Below, one piece after another: positions 54,948 through 62,179 of a DNA stretch of 64,000 bases. Within the stretch, counting starts at the first letter, position 1, and the number at the start of each line of letters is the position of its first letter. The stretch spans positions 104,970 to 168,969 of the forward strand of contig JAZQIO010000028.1 of assembly GCA_045541135.1 (NCBI GenBank). Direction: 5' to 3'. This DNA is from CAZNKU01 sp045541135 (GTDB lineage: Bacteria; Bacillota; Clostridia; Monoglobales; Firm-18). The notes under the pieces were generated by a model, which saw only the letters and a program-made list of their open reading frames with translations, had not been told where the DNA came from and did not search any database. The position numbers and the translations under genes are program-made.

Positions 54948-55569
54948 TATTATTTTCTCCTATTTTCTTTTCATTATACATTTTCGAATATATACAGCCA
55001 CAGTAGTTTTGTCTGTACAGATTAAACTGTTCGGATAGTTCGCATGAACGTTTATATCCGTTTTTCTTTTTAAAATCCGAGTACAAGTATTCAACGCCGT
55101 ATTCTTTTGCAAGTTCTCCACCTATTTCATTAAGCTTTGCAGCATTTTTGTGTGGACTGATGGAAAGTGTTGTTGTAACAAAGTCAAAACCGTTATCTTT
55201 TGCATATTTAACAGATTTTTCAAGTCTTAGTTTATAGCAATTAAAACATCTTGTCATACCTTCAGGTAAATCTGCGTATGCTTTCGCAACAGCTTCAAAA
55301 TTTTCGTTATCGTACTCTTCCACCACTATTTTTACATTAAGTTTCATTTCCGAAACAAGTCTTTTTAGTTCATCGGCACGAAATTCAAACTCACTGTACG
55401 GATAAATATTTGGATTGTAAAAATACAAAGTGATGTCGAAATAAGTGCTTAGGTATTCTAAAACATAGCTTGAACAAGGTGCACAGCAAGCATGTAAAAG
55501 CAATTTTGGTTTTGTATTATCTAATTTTTTTAATATATCTTCAAGCATTTTTTGGTAATTTACACTCAT
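54940..55569 (-). CDS. queH: epoxyqueuosine reductase QueH
   Basis: A 209-residue Fe-S enzyme doing the last step of queuosine synthesis in tRNA, reducing epoxyqueuosine. It is the QueH (former DUF208) type, unrelated to cobalamin-dependent QueG. Cys motifs match: LLHACCAPCSSYVLEYL near 25, RCFNCYKLRLE near 107 and NYCGCIYSK near 195; TTTLSISPHKN is also diagnostic. GGAGATATGAT precedes the ATG. It has its own promoter at 55614 and overlaps the fucosidase gene. Confidence 0.95.
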   Translation of the reverse strand: MSVNYQKMLEDILKKLDNTKPKLLLHACCAPCSSYVLEYLSTYFDITLYFYNPNIYPYSEFEFRADELKRLVSEMKLNVKIVVEEYDNENFEAVAKAYADLPEGMTRCFNCYKLRLEKSVKYAKDNGFDFVTTTLSISPHKNAAKLNEIGGELAKEYGVEYLYSDFKKKNGYKRSCELSEQFNLYRQNYCGCIYSKMYNEKKIGENNNE

Positions 55570-55613
55570 ATCATATCTCCGTTTTATACAAGTAAGAAAA
55601 TATTTTTTCGTTC

Positions 55614-55642
55614 ATCATACCACAAATAAATAGCTAATGCAA
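55614..55642 (-). promoter_or_regulatory. promoter of the queH-fucosidase operon
   Basis: Minus strand: TTGCAT (55637-55642), 17 bases, TATGAT (55614-55619). Just upstream, TAATCGTAC occurs twice as a direct repeat (from 55648 and 55668), a possible regulator site. Confidence 0.68.
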
Positions 55643-55684
55643 GTATTAATCGTACATTTACATATACTAATCGTACGCTTATAC

Positions 55685-55714
55685 AAAAAAAGGGACAATG
55701 TCAAAACATTGTCC
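55685..55714 (-). terminator. terminator of the manganese catalase gene
   Basis: Minus strand: GGACAATG / CATTGTCC stem followed by CTTTTTTT, six bases past the stop at 55721. Confidence 0.85.
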
Positions 55715-55720
55715 TCAGTT

Positions 55721-56389
55721 CTACTTAAATGATGGTTTCGTAACATTTATTTCTTTTTCTTTGTCAGGTGAATTTGACGGCTCAGACATACTGAAAAACA
55801 TTTTTGCAGCTTTTGTCGTTCCAAAATCACGGTTTGAGCCGGTTTCCTGAACCTTATTAAAAGCATCACGAAACATCTGGTTATGGGCTTCTTCACGATT
55901 CAACAGAAAATCTATTGTTTCCTTTACTTTTTTGTCATCAATTTGTCTGTACAGATACTCATAAACAACCTTTGCACGCTGTTCCGATGCTATATTGGAA
56001 AGCAAGTCTGCACATAGGTCACCTGTCACGGTAACATAGTCTGCTGTCCATGAATAACCCGATGAATTTATAAGTCCGGGATTAAGACCGAGTTGTACAT
56101 GAGTCTGTATTTCACCTGCAGGAACTTTTGTTGCATCAACATCATGACCGTTCAATAAATTAATTGTCTGTGCAACCATTTCCATATGACCAAGTTCTTC
56201 TGCGGCAATATCCAAAAACAAGTCCTTTATTTCAGGGTCTTTAATCCTGAAGCTTTGTGACATATACTGCATAGCCGCCTTTAGTTCACCATTTCCCCCT
56301 CCAAGTTGTTCCTGTAAAAGAACAGCATATTGAGGATTCGGTCTTTCAACCGCAACGGGATGGAATAACTGTTTTTCGTGTTTAAACAT
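55721..56389 (-). CDS. manganese catalase family protein
   Basis: A 222-residue non-haem catalase with a ferritin-like four-helix bundle, breaking down hydrogen peroxide. The dimanganese ligands can be placed in QEQLGGGNGELKAAMQYM (Glu), AAEELGHMEMV (Glu, His), ASEQRAKVVYEYL (Glu) and REEAHNQMF (Glu, His). It is slightly longer than spore-coat CotJC, which it resembles; no cotJA or cotJB lies next to it, so a vegetative role is as likely. GAGGT precedes the ATG. I see no convincing promoter in the 105 bases upstream; the nhaC gene ends there and read-through is possible. Confidence 0.92.
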   Translation of the reverse strand: MFKHEKQLFHPVAVERPNPQYAVLLQEQLGGGNGELKAAMQYMSQSFRIKDPEIKDLFLDIAAEELGHMEMVAQTINLLNGHDVDATKVPAGEIQTHVQLGLNPGLINSSGYSWTADYVTVTGDLCADLLSNIASEQRAKVVYEYLYRQIDDKKVKETIDFLLNREEAHNQMFRDAFNKVQETGSNRDFGTTKAAKMFFSMSEPSNSPDKEKEINVTKPSFK

Positions 56390-56494
56390 AACAATACCTC
56401 ACTTTTGAAAAATGTAACAATATTATTTCCCAAAAATGCGATAGTATGCACAAGCCATAAAAATGTCATACAAATTGCAAACACAAAATTCAAT

Positions 56495-57799
56495 CTATTT
56501 CTTTTTTGTGAATCCGATTGCTACAAGTGAGCTTATGCATAGAAAATACGGATAAAAAAGCTTTGGTATTATATCAAATGCAGAGATCTGTGTACCAAGT
56601 GCAGTAACAGCTGAAATTGCAACAAGCATTTGTGCACCATATGGCAAAATTGCCTGGAACACGCAGGAAAAAGTATCTAAAATTGATGCAGCTTTTTTTG
56701 ATGAAATGCCATAATCCTTTGCAATTTCATTAGCAATGGGATTTGCCATAACAATTGCAACAGTATTATTTGCAGTTGCAATATCCAACACTCCTACAAG
56801 AGCGCCCATACCTACCTGACCACCCTTTTTACCGCGGAAAACTCTTTTGATTCCTGCAAGCAGAGCATCGAAACCTCCATATTCACGAATCAAAGCACAA
56901 ATAGCTGAAACCAAAACGGTAACAATTATTGTTTCAAACATTCCTGAAGCACCTGAGCCCATATTTCCAAGAAGCTCCGTAAACTGAGTGCTTCCTGTAA
57001 ACATCATTATAAATGAACCGGATATAATGCCAATTAAAAGAACAACAAATACATTTATACCTGCAATACCGCCTATTAAAACAAGTATGTAAGGTATTAT
57101 CTGTACAAGATTATAATCATTTACAACAGTACCGTTAATTTCCGTATTAAATGACATTATCAATATTATAATTAAAGAAACCAATGCCGCAGGCAAAGCA
57201 ATAAAGAAGTTTTCCTTAAACTTATCTCGCATTTTACAGCCCTGACCGTTACAAGCGGCAATTGTAGTATCTGATATGAAAGATAAATTATCGCCAAACA
57301 TCGAACCACCAATTACCGATGCTACACAAAGAGATATATCAAAGCCTGACGCCCTTGAAACTGCAACCGCAATTGGAGTTATAAGTGTTATTGTACCTAC
57401 AGATGTACCCATTGCAAGTGACACAAAACAGCTTACTACAAAAAGAACCACAACGGCATACTGTGCAGGAATTATTGAAAGCATAAAATACGCAACACTT
57501 TCTGCACTTTCTCTGCCTACAACACCTACAAAAATGCCAGCTGTAAGGAATATAAGTATCATCGTGAAAATATTTTTATCTCCGACACCACGTCCCATAA
57601 TTTCAAGCTTTTCATCAAATTTTACTTTTCTGTTCTGAAGACACGCAACCAAAAGTGCAACCAAAAAAGCCACTACTATTGGTATATTATAAAATCCCAT
57701 AGGTATTTTCATAACATACTCAAATAAAATACCAACTCCTAAATACAACACTAAAAATATTCCTATTGGAAGCAAAGCTATAACATTTCCTTTTTTCAT
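56495..57799 (-). CDS. NhaC-family sodium/proton antiporter
   Basis: A 434-residue membrane protein with ten to twelve predicted helices, of the NhaC family that exchanges Na+ and H+ (some members exchange malate and lactate). Conserved stretches: FVSLAMGTSVGTITLITPIA near 130, GGSMFGDNLSFISDTTIAA near 165, and ATANNTVAIVMANPIANEIA near 342, which form the pseudo-symmetric core. AAGGAG precedes the ATG. Own promoter at 57833. The manganese catalase gene follows 105 bases later on the same strand. Confidence 0.9.
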   Translation of the reverse strand: MKKGNVIALLPIGIFLVLYLGVGILFEYVMKIPMGFYNIPIVVAFLVALLVACLQNRKVKFDEKLEIMGRGVGDKNIFTMILIFLTAGIFVGVVGRESAESVAYFMLSIIPAQYAVVVLFVVSCFVSLAMGTSVGTITLITPIAVAVSRASGFDISLCVASVIGGSMFGDNLSFISDTTIAACNGQGCKMRDKFKENFFIALPAALVSLIIILIMSFNTEINGTVVNDYNLVQIIPYILVLIGGIAGINVFVVLLIGIISGSFIMMFTGSTQFTELLGNMGSGASGMFETIIVTVLVSAICALIREYGGFDALLAGIKRVFRGKKGGQVGMGALVGVLDIATANNTVAIVMANPIANEIAKDYGISSKKAASILDTFSCVFQAILPYGAQMLVAISAVTALGTQISAFDIIPKLFYPYFLCISSLVAIGFTKKK

Positions 57800-57832
57800 T
57801 TATTTTCTCCTTTATTAAAATTCCGTTTTTTT

Positions 57833-57861
57833 ATTATAGCATTTTGCATTTCTTTTTGCAA
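57833..57861 (-). promoter_or_regulatory. promoter of the NhaC-family antiporter gene
   Basis: Minus strand: TTGCAA (57856-57861), 17 bases, TATAAT (57833-57838) with an extended -10 (TGCTATAAT). Confidence 0.78.
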
Positions 57862-57951
57862 GTCACAATAATACAATAAAAATATCACAATAACATAATT
57901 TTAAGAATTATATAATGTTATAATTAAAGAAAAAACAAAGGAGATATGATT

Positions 57952-58497
57952 ATGCTTACAAAAGAACAATATGAAAAATACAGTGCCGAAGCTGTTAAAT
58001 ACCTTGAAAAGGCACACATTGCCATCACAGATGAAGAAAGAGCAAACATAGAAGTTGCTGAATACGAGCTTGGATGTCTTGACAAGATTGGTCTTGAGCT
58101 TGTTGTATATGTAAACACAGAAAAATGCTGTGCAAAGGAGCTTGTTCTGCTTCCATACCAGACATGCCCTGAACACAGACACCCTCCCGTACTTGGCGAA
58201 GACGGCAAGGAAGAAACTTTCCGTTGCAGATACGGTAAGGTATATCTTTATGTAGAAGGTGAACCTGCTGAAAAAATTAAAGGTAAGATTCCTGAAGGTT
58301 TTGAAGACTGCTTTACCTGTATGCACGAAATTGAACTTAACCCCGGTGAACAGTACACAATTTATCCAAATACCCTTCATTGGTTCCAGGCAGGTCCCGA
58401 CGGTGCCGTTGTTTCCGAATTTTCTACAAAGAGCCGTGACGAATATGACATCTACACAGATAAAAGAATTGATGCGGCAGGAAAAAGAAACATATAA
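57952..58497 (+). CDS. D-lyxose ketol-isomerase (cupin sugar isomerase)
   Basis: A 181-residue manganese-dependent cupin enzyme that interconverts D-lyxose and D-xylulose, and often D-mannose and D-fructose. Metal-binding residues lie in CPEHRHPPVLGEDGKEETF (two His and Glu) and in the second cupin motif IYPNTLHWFQAG (His). I use the ATG at 57952, eight bases after AAAGGAG; the ATG six bases earlier is too close to that site. The kinase gene follows after 14 bases, so the pair would make a phosphorylated ketose from an aldose. Confidence 0.88.
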   Translation: MLTKEQYEKYSAEAVKYLEKAHIAITDEERANIEVAEYELGCLDKIGLELVVYVNTEKCCAKELVLLPYQTCPEHRHPPVLGEDGKEETFRCRYGKVYLYVEGEPAEKIKGKIPEGFEDCFTCMHEIELNPGEQYTIYPNTLHWFQAGPDGAVVSEFSTKSRDEYDIYTDKRIDAAGKRNI

Positions 58498-58511
58498 TTG
58501 AGGTGTTGACT

Positions 58512-59465
58512 ATGAAAAAATACGATGTAACTTCACTTGGTGAAATATTAATAGACTTTACATACCACAGTGTTTCTGAAAACGGTGCTTCACTTTTTGA
58601 ACAAAACCCCGGCGGTGCTGTAGCAAATTTACTTGCGGCAGTTCAAAAGCTTGGTGGCAAAACTGCTTTTATCGGCAAAGTTGGTAATGATATGCACGGT
58701 TTATTTTTAAAGGACGTTGTAGAAAAGGCCGGTGTTTCAACCGAAGGAATGATTATTGACGACAACTTCTTTACAACGCTTGCATTTGTAAACCTTTCAC
58801 CGTCAGGTGAGCGTAGCTTTTCATTTGCAAGAAAGCCCGGTGCCGATACACAAATTTCAAAAGATGATATTAATTACGACTTAATTAAAGACTCAAAAAT
58901 ATTCCACATCGGCTCACTTTCAATGACAGACGAGCCTGCATGCACAGCTACATTTGAAGCATTGGAATTTGCAAAGAAAAATGGTCTTATAGTTTCTTAT
59001 GACCCCAATTACAGAAAGATGCTGTGGAAAGACGAAGAAACCGCAATAAAAGGCATGCGTGCTATTTTGGGATATGTAGATATCATCAAAATTTCCGACG
59101 AGGAAATACATTTGCTTACAGACACCGACAACCCACAGGATGCGGCAAAAGAACTTATGGACAAGGGTATAGACTGTGTTGTGGTTACACTTGGCAGCAA
59201 AGGTGCATACGTTGCAACAAGAGATGCTGACGTAACCTCACCGTGCCCTAAAGGTAAGGTTGTAGATACCACAGGCGCAGGAGATTCCTTTATGGGTGCA
59301 TTCCTTTACAAAATGTCACAGGACAACAAAAAGCCCTGTGAGCTTACAAAAGAAGATATTACAGAGTATGCAGAATTTGCAAACAAGGTTGCTACAATAG
59401 TTGTTGGCAGACGCGGTGCACTGAATTCTATGCCGTCTTTAGAAGAAGTTTTAAACTTTAAATAA
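58512..59465 (+). CDS. PfkB-family sugar kinase (fructokinase-like)
   Basis: A 317-residue ribokinase-fold kinase. N-terminal sugar site: SLGEILIDF, NPGGAVANLLAAVQKLGGK and GKVGNDMHG; C-terminal ATP site and catalytic base: VVDTTGAGDSFMGAFLYKM (Asp in GAGD). These features fit fructokinase best, matching the isomerase upstream if that forms fructose from mannose; a xylulose substrate is the alternative. The start at 58512 follows GAGGTG; three earlier codons in frame lie within that site. It ends at the hairpin repeat 59475-59498. Confidence 0.9.
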   Translation: MKKYDVTSLGEILIDFTYHSVSENGASLFEQNPGGAVANLLAAVQKLGGKTAFIGKVGNDMHGLFLKDVVEKAGVSTEGMIIDDNFFTTLAFVNLSPSGERSFSFARKPGADTQISKDDINYDLIKDSKIFHIGSLSMTDEPACTATFEALEFAKKNGLIVSYDPNYRKMLWKDEETAIKGMRAILGYVDIIKISDEEIHLLTDTDNPQDAAKELMDKGIDCVVVTLGSKGAYVATRDADVTSPCPKGKVVDTTGAGDSFMGAFLYKMSQDNKKPCELTKEDITEYAEFANKVATIVVGRRGALNSMPSLEEVLNFK

Positions 59466-59474
59466 TATACAAAA

Positions 59475-59498
59475 AGTGCTGAGCTTTGCTCAGCACTT
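59475..59498. terminator. kinase-gene terminator hairpin, left copy of a 24-bp repeat
   Basis: Stem AAGTGCTGAGC / GCTCAGCACTT with loop TTT; nine bases past the kinase stop codon. The same 24 bases occur again at 59743-59766, where TTTTT context after it (and the minus-strand gene ending at 59786) makes it a terminator for the M23 gene. Confidence 0.75.
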
Positions 59499-59766
59499 CA
59501 GCGTGTCGATAAACCTATCGACACGCTGGCAGACTGCGAAAAAGGAAGTAATATTTTGTCAATTCAAATTCGTCGGCGTACGATGGTACGGTAGAGTTTG
59601 AATTGGCAAAAAGCAAGTAATCCCAAGGAAAATTCAATGTTTTCCTTGGGATTTTATAATTTGATTTTGCGGACAGCCGAGGACATCTGTCCCTACAATG
59701 TAAAATTAATTACTTGCGTTAGAACGACTTTTTCGACGGTCTAGTGCTGAGCTTTGCTCAGCACTT
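59475..59766. mobile_element. 292-bp hairpin-rich repeat element, MITE-like
   Basis: The gene-free stretch 59466-59785 is bounded by two identical 24-bp hairpin copies (59475-59498, 59743-59766). Inside are a 12-bp perfect stem AGCGTGTCGATA / TATCGACACGCT (59500-59527), a pairing of GTCAATTCAAA (59558-59568) with TTTGAATTGGC (59597-59607), a 14-bp perfect stem AATCCCAAGGAAAA / TTTTCCTTGGGATT (59619-59653), and GGACAG / CTGTCC (59671-59692). Imperfect terminal inverted repeats, AGACTGCGAAAAAG near 59531 and CTTTTTCGACGGTCT ending near 59742, frame the middle. No coding potential. This looks like a non-autonomous element placed between two terminators, or one that duplicated a terminator on insertion. 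Confidence 0.55.
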
Positions 59767-59785
59767 TTTATTACATGCAGAAAAA

Positions 59786-60817
59786 TCAATAAACTGATTC
59801 CGGATCAAAATATTCACCATTTATAAGAACTTCAAAATGTAAATGTGCACCTGTTGATGTTCCTGTATTCCCAACCGTACCTATATTTTGTCCTCTTATA
59901 ACCTCATCGCCTTTTTTAACTAAAATATCTTGTGTAAGGCTTGAGTAAACTGTTTGAATATTGTCTCTTTCAATTATGACAAAATAGCCTTTTTCAGCAT
60001 TATATCCTGTTTCTGATACTGTTCCGTACATAGAAGCTTTTACATTTGTCCCCTCTGCAGCAGCAATATCAACACCATTATGCTTAATTACGGTATTAGT
60101 TACAGGATGTTTCCTTTCACCAAAAGGATTGGAAATTTTTCCATCACAAGGCCATACAAATCCCTGTGATACAAACGCGGATGTGCTTTCTCCGTTTACT
60201 GTAAACATAAAGTCAAATATTCCTGTGTTATTTCTTATACCAAGTCCACGGTTAAGCATATAATCAATATATGTGTACGGAACATAAGTTTTATCACCAA
60301 CCAAAACAGGTTTTTCTTCAGGCAAAGTTAATTTCACCTTCATAACAGGATTATCACTTACATTTGTTATTCGCTGGTCCTTTGAGTTATTTACATCTAT
60401 TGAATCACTGCCAATTTTAATTGTGTATGAAACTGTTTCTTTATTCACTGACTCTGCAACCTTAATATAAATAGTGCCGTTATCCCATAAAAGTTCATTT
60501 CCTTCAACGTCAAATACTCCCAATTTTTCAAAGGTTTCTCGTAATGGAAAATATATCATATTATCCTGTATAAAGGGTTTGTTTTCAAGAACGATAATTT
60601 TGCCGTTTGAATATAAGGTTATGGGTTCATTTGTTTCTTCACTGTTCAAAGCCGCCATTACAACAGTTGCACATAGAATTGTTACAGCAATAAATATTGA
60701 CATTACAAAGGACATTATTTTTGAAATTCTGCCACTTGAAGAGCGGATTTTTGAAAATCTTTTCTGCAGTTTTTTCTTATCCGTACTCATTTTAGTTGTG
60801 TATAAGTTTTCCAACAT
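59786..60817 (-). CDS. M23 peptidase with copper-amine-oxidase-like N-terminal domain (C-terminal half of a split M23/M56 protein)
   Basis: A 343-residue membrane-anchored protein: basic cytoplasmic stretch (KKKLQKRFSKI), one membrane segment (about 34-56), a stalk domain of the copper amine oxidase N-terminal kind (NKPFIQDNMIYFPLRETFEK), and a C-terminal LytM/M23 domain (about 220-343) with GERKHPV, NGVDIAAAEG (metal Asp) and GAHLHFEV (metal His). M23 peptidases cut peptidoglycan cross-bridges. The gene is in frame with the M56 gene upstream, separated only by a TAA and five codons, GGA GGC being the new ribosome site. In known M23/M56 proteins both halves form one chain. The 3' end lies next to the repeat element. 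Confidence 0.85.
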   Translation of the reverse strand: MLENLYTTKMSTDKKKLQKRFSKIRSSSGRISKIMSFVMSIFIAVTILCATVVMAALNSEETNEPITLYSNGKIIVLENKPFIQDNMIYFPLRETFEKLGVFDVEGNELLWDNGTIYIKVAESVNKETVSYTIKIGSDSIDVNNSKDQRITNVSDNPVMKVKLTLPEEKPVLVGDKTYVPYTYIDYMLNRGLGIRNNTGIFDFMFTVNGESTSAFVSQGFVWPCDGKISNPFGERKHPVTNTVIKHNGVDIAAAEGTNVKASMYGTVSETGYNAEKGYFVIIERDNIQTVYSSLTQDILVKKGDEVIRGQNIGTVGNTGTSTGAHLHFEVLINGEYFDPESVY

Positions 60818-60832
60818 AATAAAATTGCCTCC

Positions 60833-61651
60833 TTACTGAGCTAAATCAAGAATTGTGTTCATATATATTTTTTGCTCTGTATCGGACATATTTTTTGTAA
60901 CTGCCATATCACACGATATTTCACAAGCCTCGCTGATATTTGCACAAAGTAAATATGCAAGAGGATTAAACCAATGTACCGCATTTACAAATATTGAAAA
61001 CCATTTTATAATTAAATCTTTTCTTTTGTAGTGCGTCAGTTCATGCAGGAATACCATTCGCATATTTTCTTCCGGAATATCACGACATGGAATGTAAATT
61101 GCAGGAAAGAAAACACCAACAAGCATAGGTGACTGAATATCATCTGACATTTTAATTTTTATGTATCTTTTTATATTCAATTGCTTTTTTACGTCATTAA
61201 GTATTTTATTTTCCCTTATTAAAACAGCATTTTTACGTTTACGAATGACGTAAACAACGTAACTGCATATAATTACAAGCAGATAAATGCACATACCTAC
61301 AAGCCATAAATATGCTAAATAATTAATATGAAGCTTCGGTTTTGCATTCACATTACTGTGTTCGTCAGGTGTTTCCTCTATTACAACCATTCTCGGAGCC
61401 TCTTCCAAATTTTCAACAGTTTCAGTCTGAACAACGTAATTACGAGAAATAAATGGAAGCTTTTGAACATCTTTGGCAGGTATAAGCCTGTATATGGGAA
61501 TAATCATTGTAAGCAATACTGCAATCCATACACAATACTGCCATTTTGCCGGAAATTTCTTTGCAGTAATTGGCTTTAAACAAAGAAGTATTGCCGTTAG
61601 CACAAAACCCAGAATACTTAATATTATTACTGTTTTAAAAACTTCAACCAT
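60833..61651 (-). CDS. BlaR1/MecR1-type M56 metallopeptidase (N-terminal half)
   Basis: A 272-residue membrane peptidase: helices near 5-25, 38-58 and 112-135, then a cytoplasmic gluzincin domain with the zinc motif FLHELTHYKRKDL (HELTH near 200) and the downstream Glu in NISEACEISCDMAV. It resembles the signal-transducing protease of BlaR1 that cleaves BlaI, but it stops at TILDLAQ without the fourth membrane helix and extracellular sensor; those elements are supplied by the next gene in the same frame. It starts four bases after the BlaI-like gene ends, with TTGGAG upstream. No beta-lactamase gene is nearby, so the signal is probably a cell-wall condition rather than an antibiotic. Confidence 0.88.
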   Translation of the reverse strand: MVEVFKTVIILSILGFVLTAILLCLKPITAKKFPAKWQYCVWIAVLLTMIIPIYRLIPAKDVQKLPFISRNYVVQTETVENLEEAPRMVVIEETPDEHSNVNAKPKLHINYLAYLWLVGMCIYLLVIICSYVVYVIRKRKNAVLIRENKILNDVKKQLNIKRYIKIKMSDDIQSPMLVGVFFPAIYIPCRDIPEENMRMVFLHELTHYKRKDLIIKWFSIFVNAVHWFNPLAYLLCANISEACEISCDMAVTKNMSDTEQKIYMNTILDLAQ

Positions 61652-61655
61652 AATA

Positions 61656-62027
61656 TCACTCCAAATCGAACATTTTTTTCAAATCTGACATATCTTCCTT
61701 TGAAAGCTTTTTGTTTTCATAGAGTGCCACAACAAGATTTTTAACAGAACCTTTATAAATCTTTGATAAGAAGTTTTCTGTTTCGCTTAAATCGTATTCA
61801 CTTTGTTTAAGTTTTGGATAATACAGGTTAGTCTTTCCTTTTTTATCACAGGCAACAACCTCTTTTTTTAAAAGCCTTTGCAAAAATGTTGACACAGTTG
61901 AAGCTGTCCAATCATTTCCGTCAAGCTCTCTTACAACATCGGAAACTGTCATTGGCTTTTCAGACTTCCAGAGTATTCTCATAATCTGATATTCAGAATC
62001 AGTTATTGTGTGTTTAACAGTTGACAT
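61656..62027 (-). CDS. BlaI/MecI-family transcriptional repressor
   Basis: A 123-residue winged-helix repressor. DNA-binding part: ITDSEYQIMRILWKSEKPMT, then WTASTVSTFLQRLLKKEVV; the C-terminal dimer helices include the segment where M56 partners usually cut. GGAGG precedes the ATG. First gene of the operon, under a promoter at 62093-62121 that carries three palindromes of the TGTA-TACA type, so it very probably represses its own operon, with release through the M56 protein downstream. Confidence 0.93.
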   Translation of the reverse strand: MSTVKHTITDSEYQIMRILWKSEKPMTVSDVVRELDGNDWTASTVSTFLQRLLKKEVVACDKKGKTNLYYPKLKQSEYDLSETENFLSKIYKGSVKNLVVALYENKKLSKEDMSDLKKMFDLE

Positions 62028-62062
62028 TATACATCCTCCTTATGTTACATAAGATTAATTTT

Positions 62063-62121
62063 AGTGTAATTACACTTGTAGCTACTACATTAAGTATAAC
62101 AGGTGTAGCTACATTTGTCAA
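62063..62121 (-). promoter_or_regulatory. promoter and three BlaI-type operators of the BlaI-M56-M23 operon
   Basis: Minus strand: TTGACA (62116-62121), 17 bases, TATACT (62093-62098). A TGTAGCTACA palindrome (62104-62113) fills the spacer; TGTAGCTACTACA (62077-62089) lies at the expected start of transcription; AGTGTAATTACACT (62063-62076) lies directly beyond it. All match the TACA/TGTA dyad type bound by BlaI/MecI. 62028-62062 is leader. Confidence 0.85.
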
Positions 62122-62134
62122 GATAAAATTTCAA

Positions 62135-62167
62135 AAAGAAAAAGCTGAACAAACACAGTTGTTCAGC
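62135..62167 (-). terminator. terminator of the ribulokinase gene
   Basis: Minus strand: GCTGAACAA / TTGTTCAGC stem followed by TTTTTCTTTTTG, 13 bases past the stop at 62180. Confidence 0.83.
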
Positions 62168-62179
62168 CTTATTAAAATA

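Noticed and set aside
55721..56389. Spore-coat catalase CotJC
   Set aside because: Sequence is related, but cotJA and cotJB are not adjacent, so I kept the general manganese catalase call.
59475..59766. Insertion sequence with transposase
   Set aside because: No coding frame of any length is present; only a non-autonomous element or structured RNA can be supported.
59786..62027. Beta-lactam resistance cluster
   Set aside because: BlaI and M56 are present, but there is no penicillin-sensing BlaR1 domain and no beta-lactamase; the third partner is an M23 peptidoglycan peptidase.
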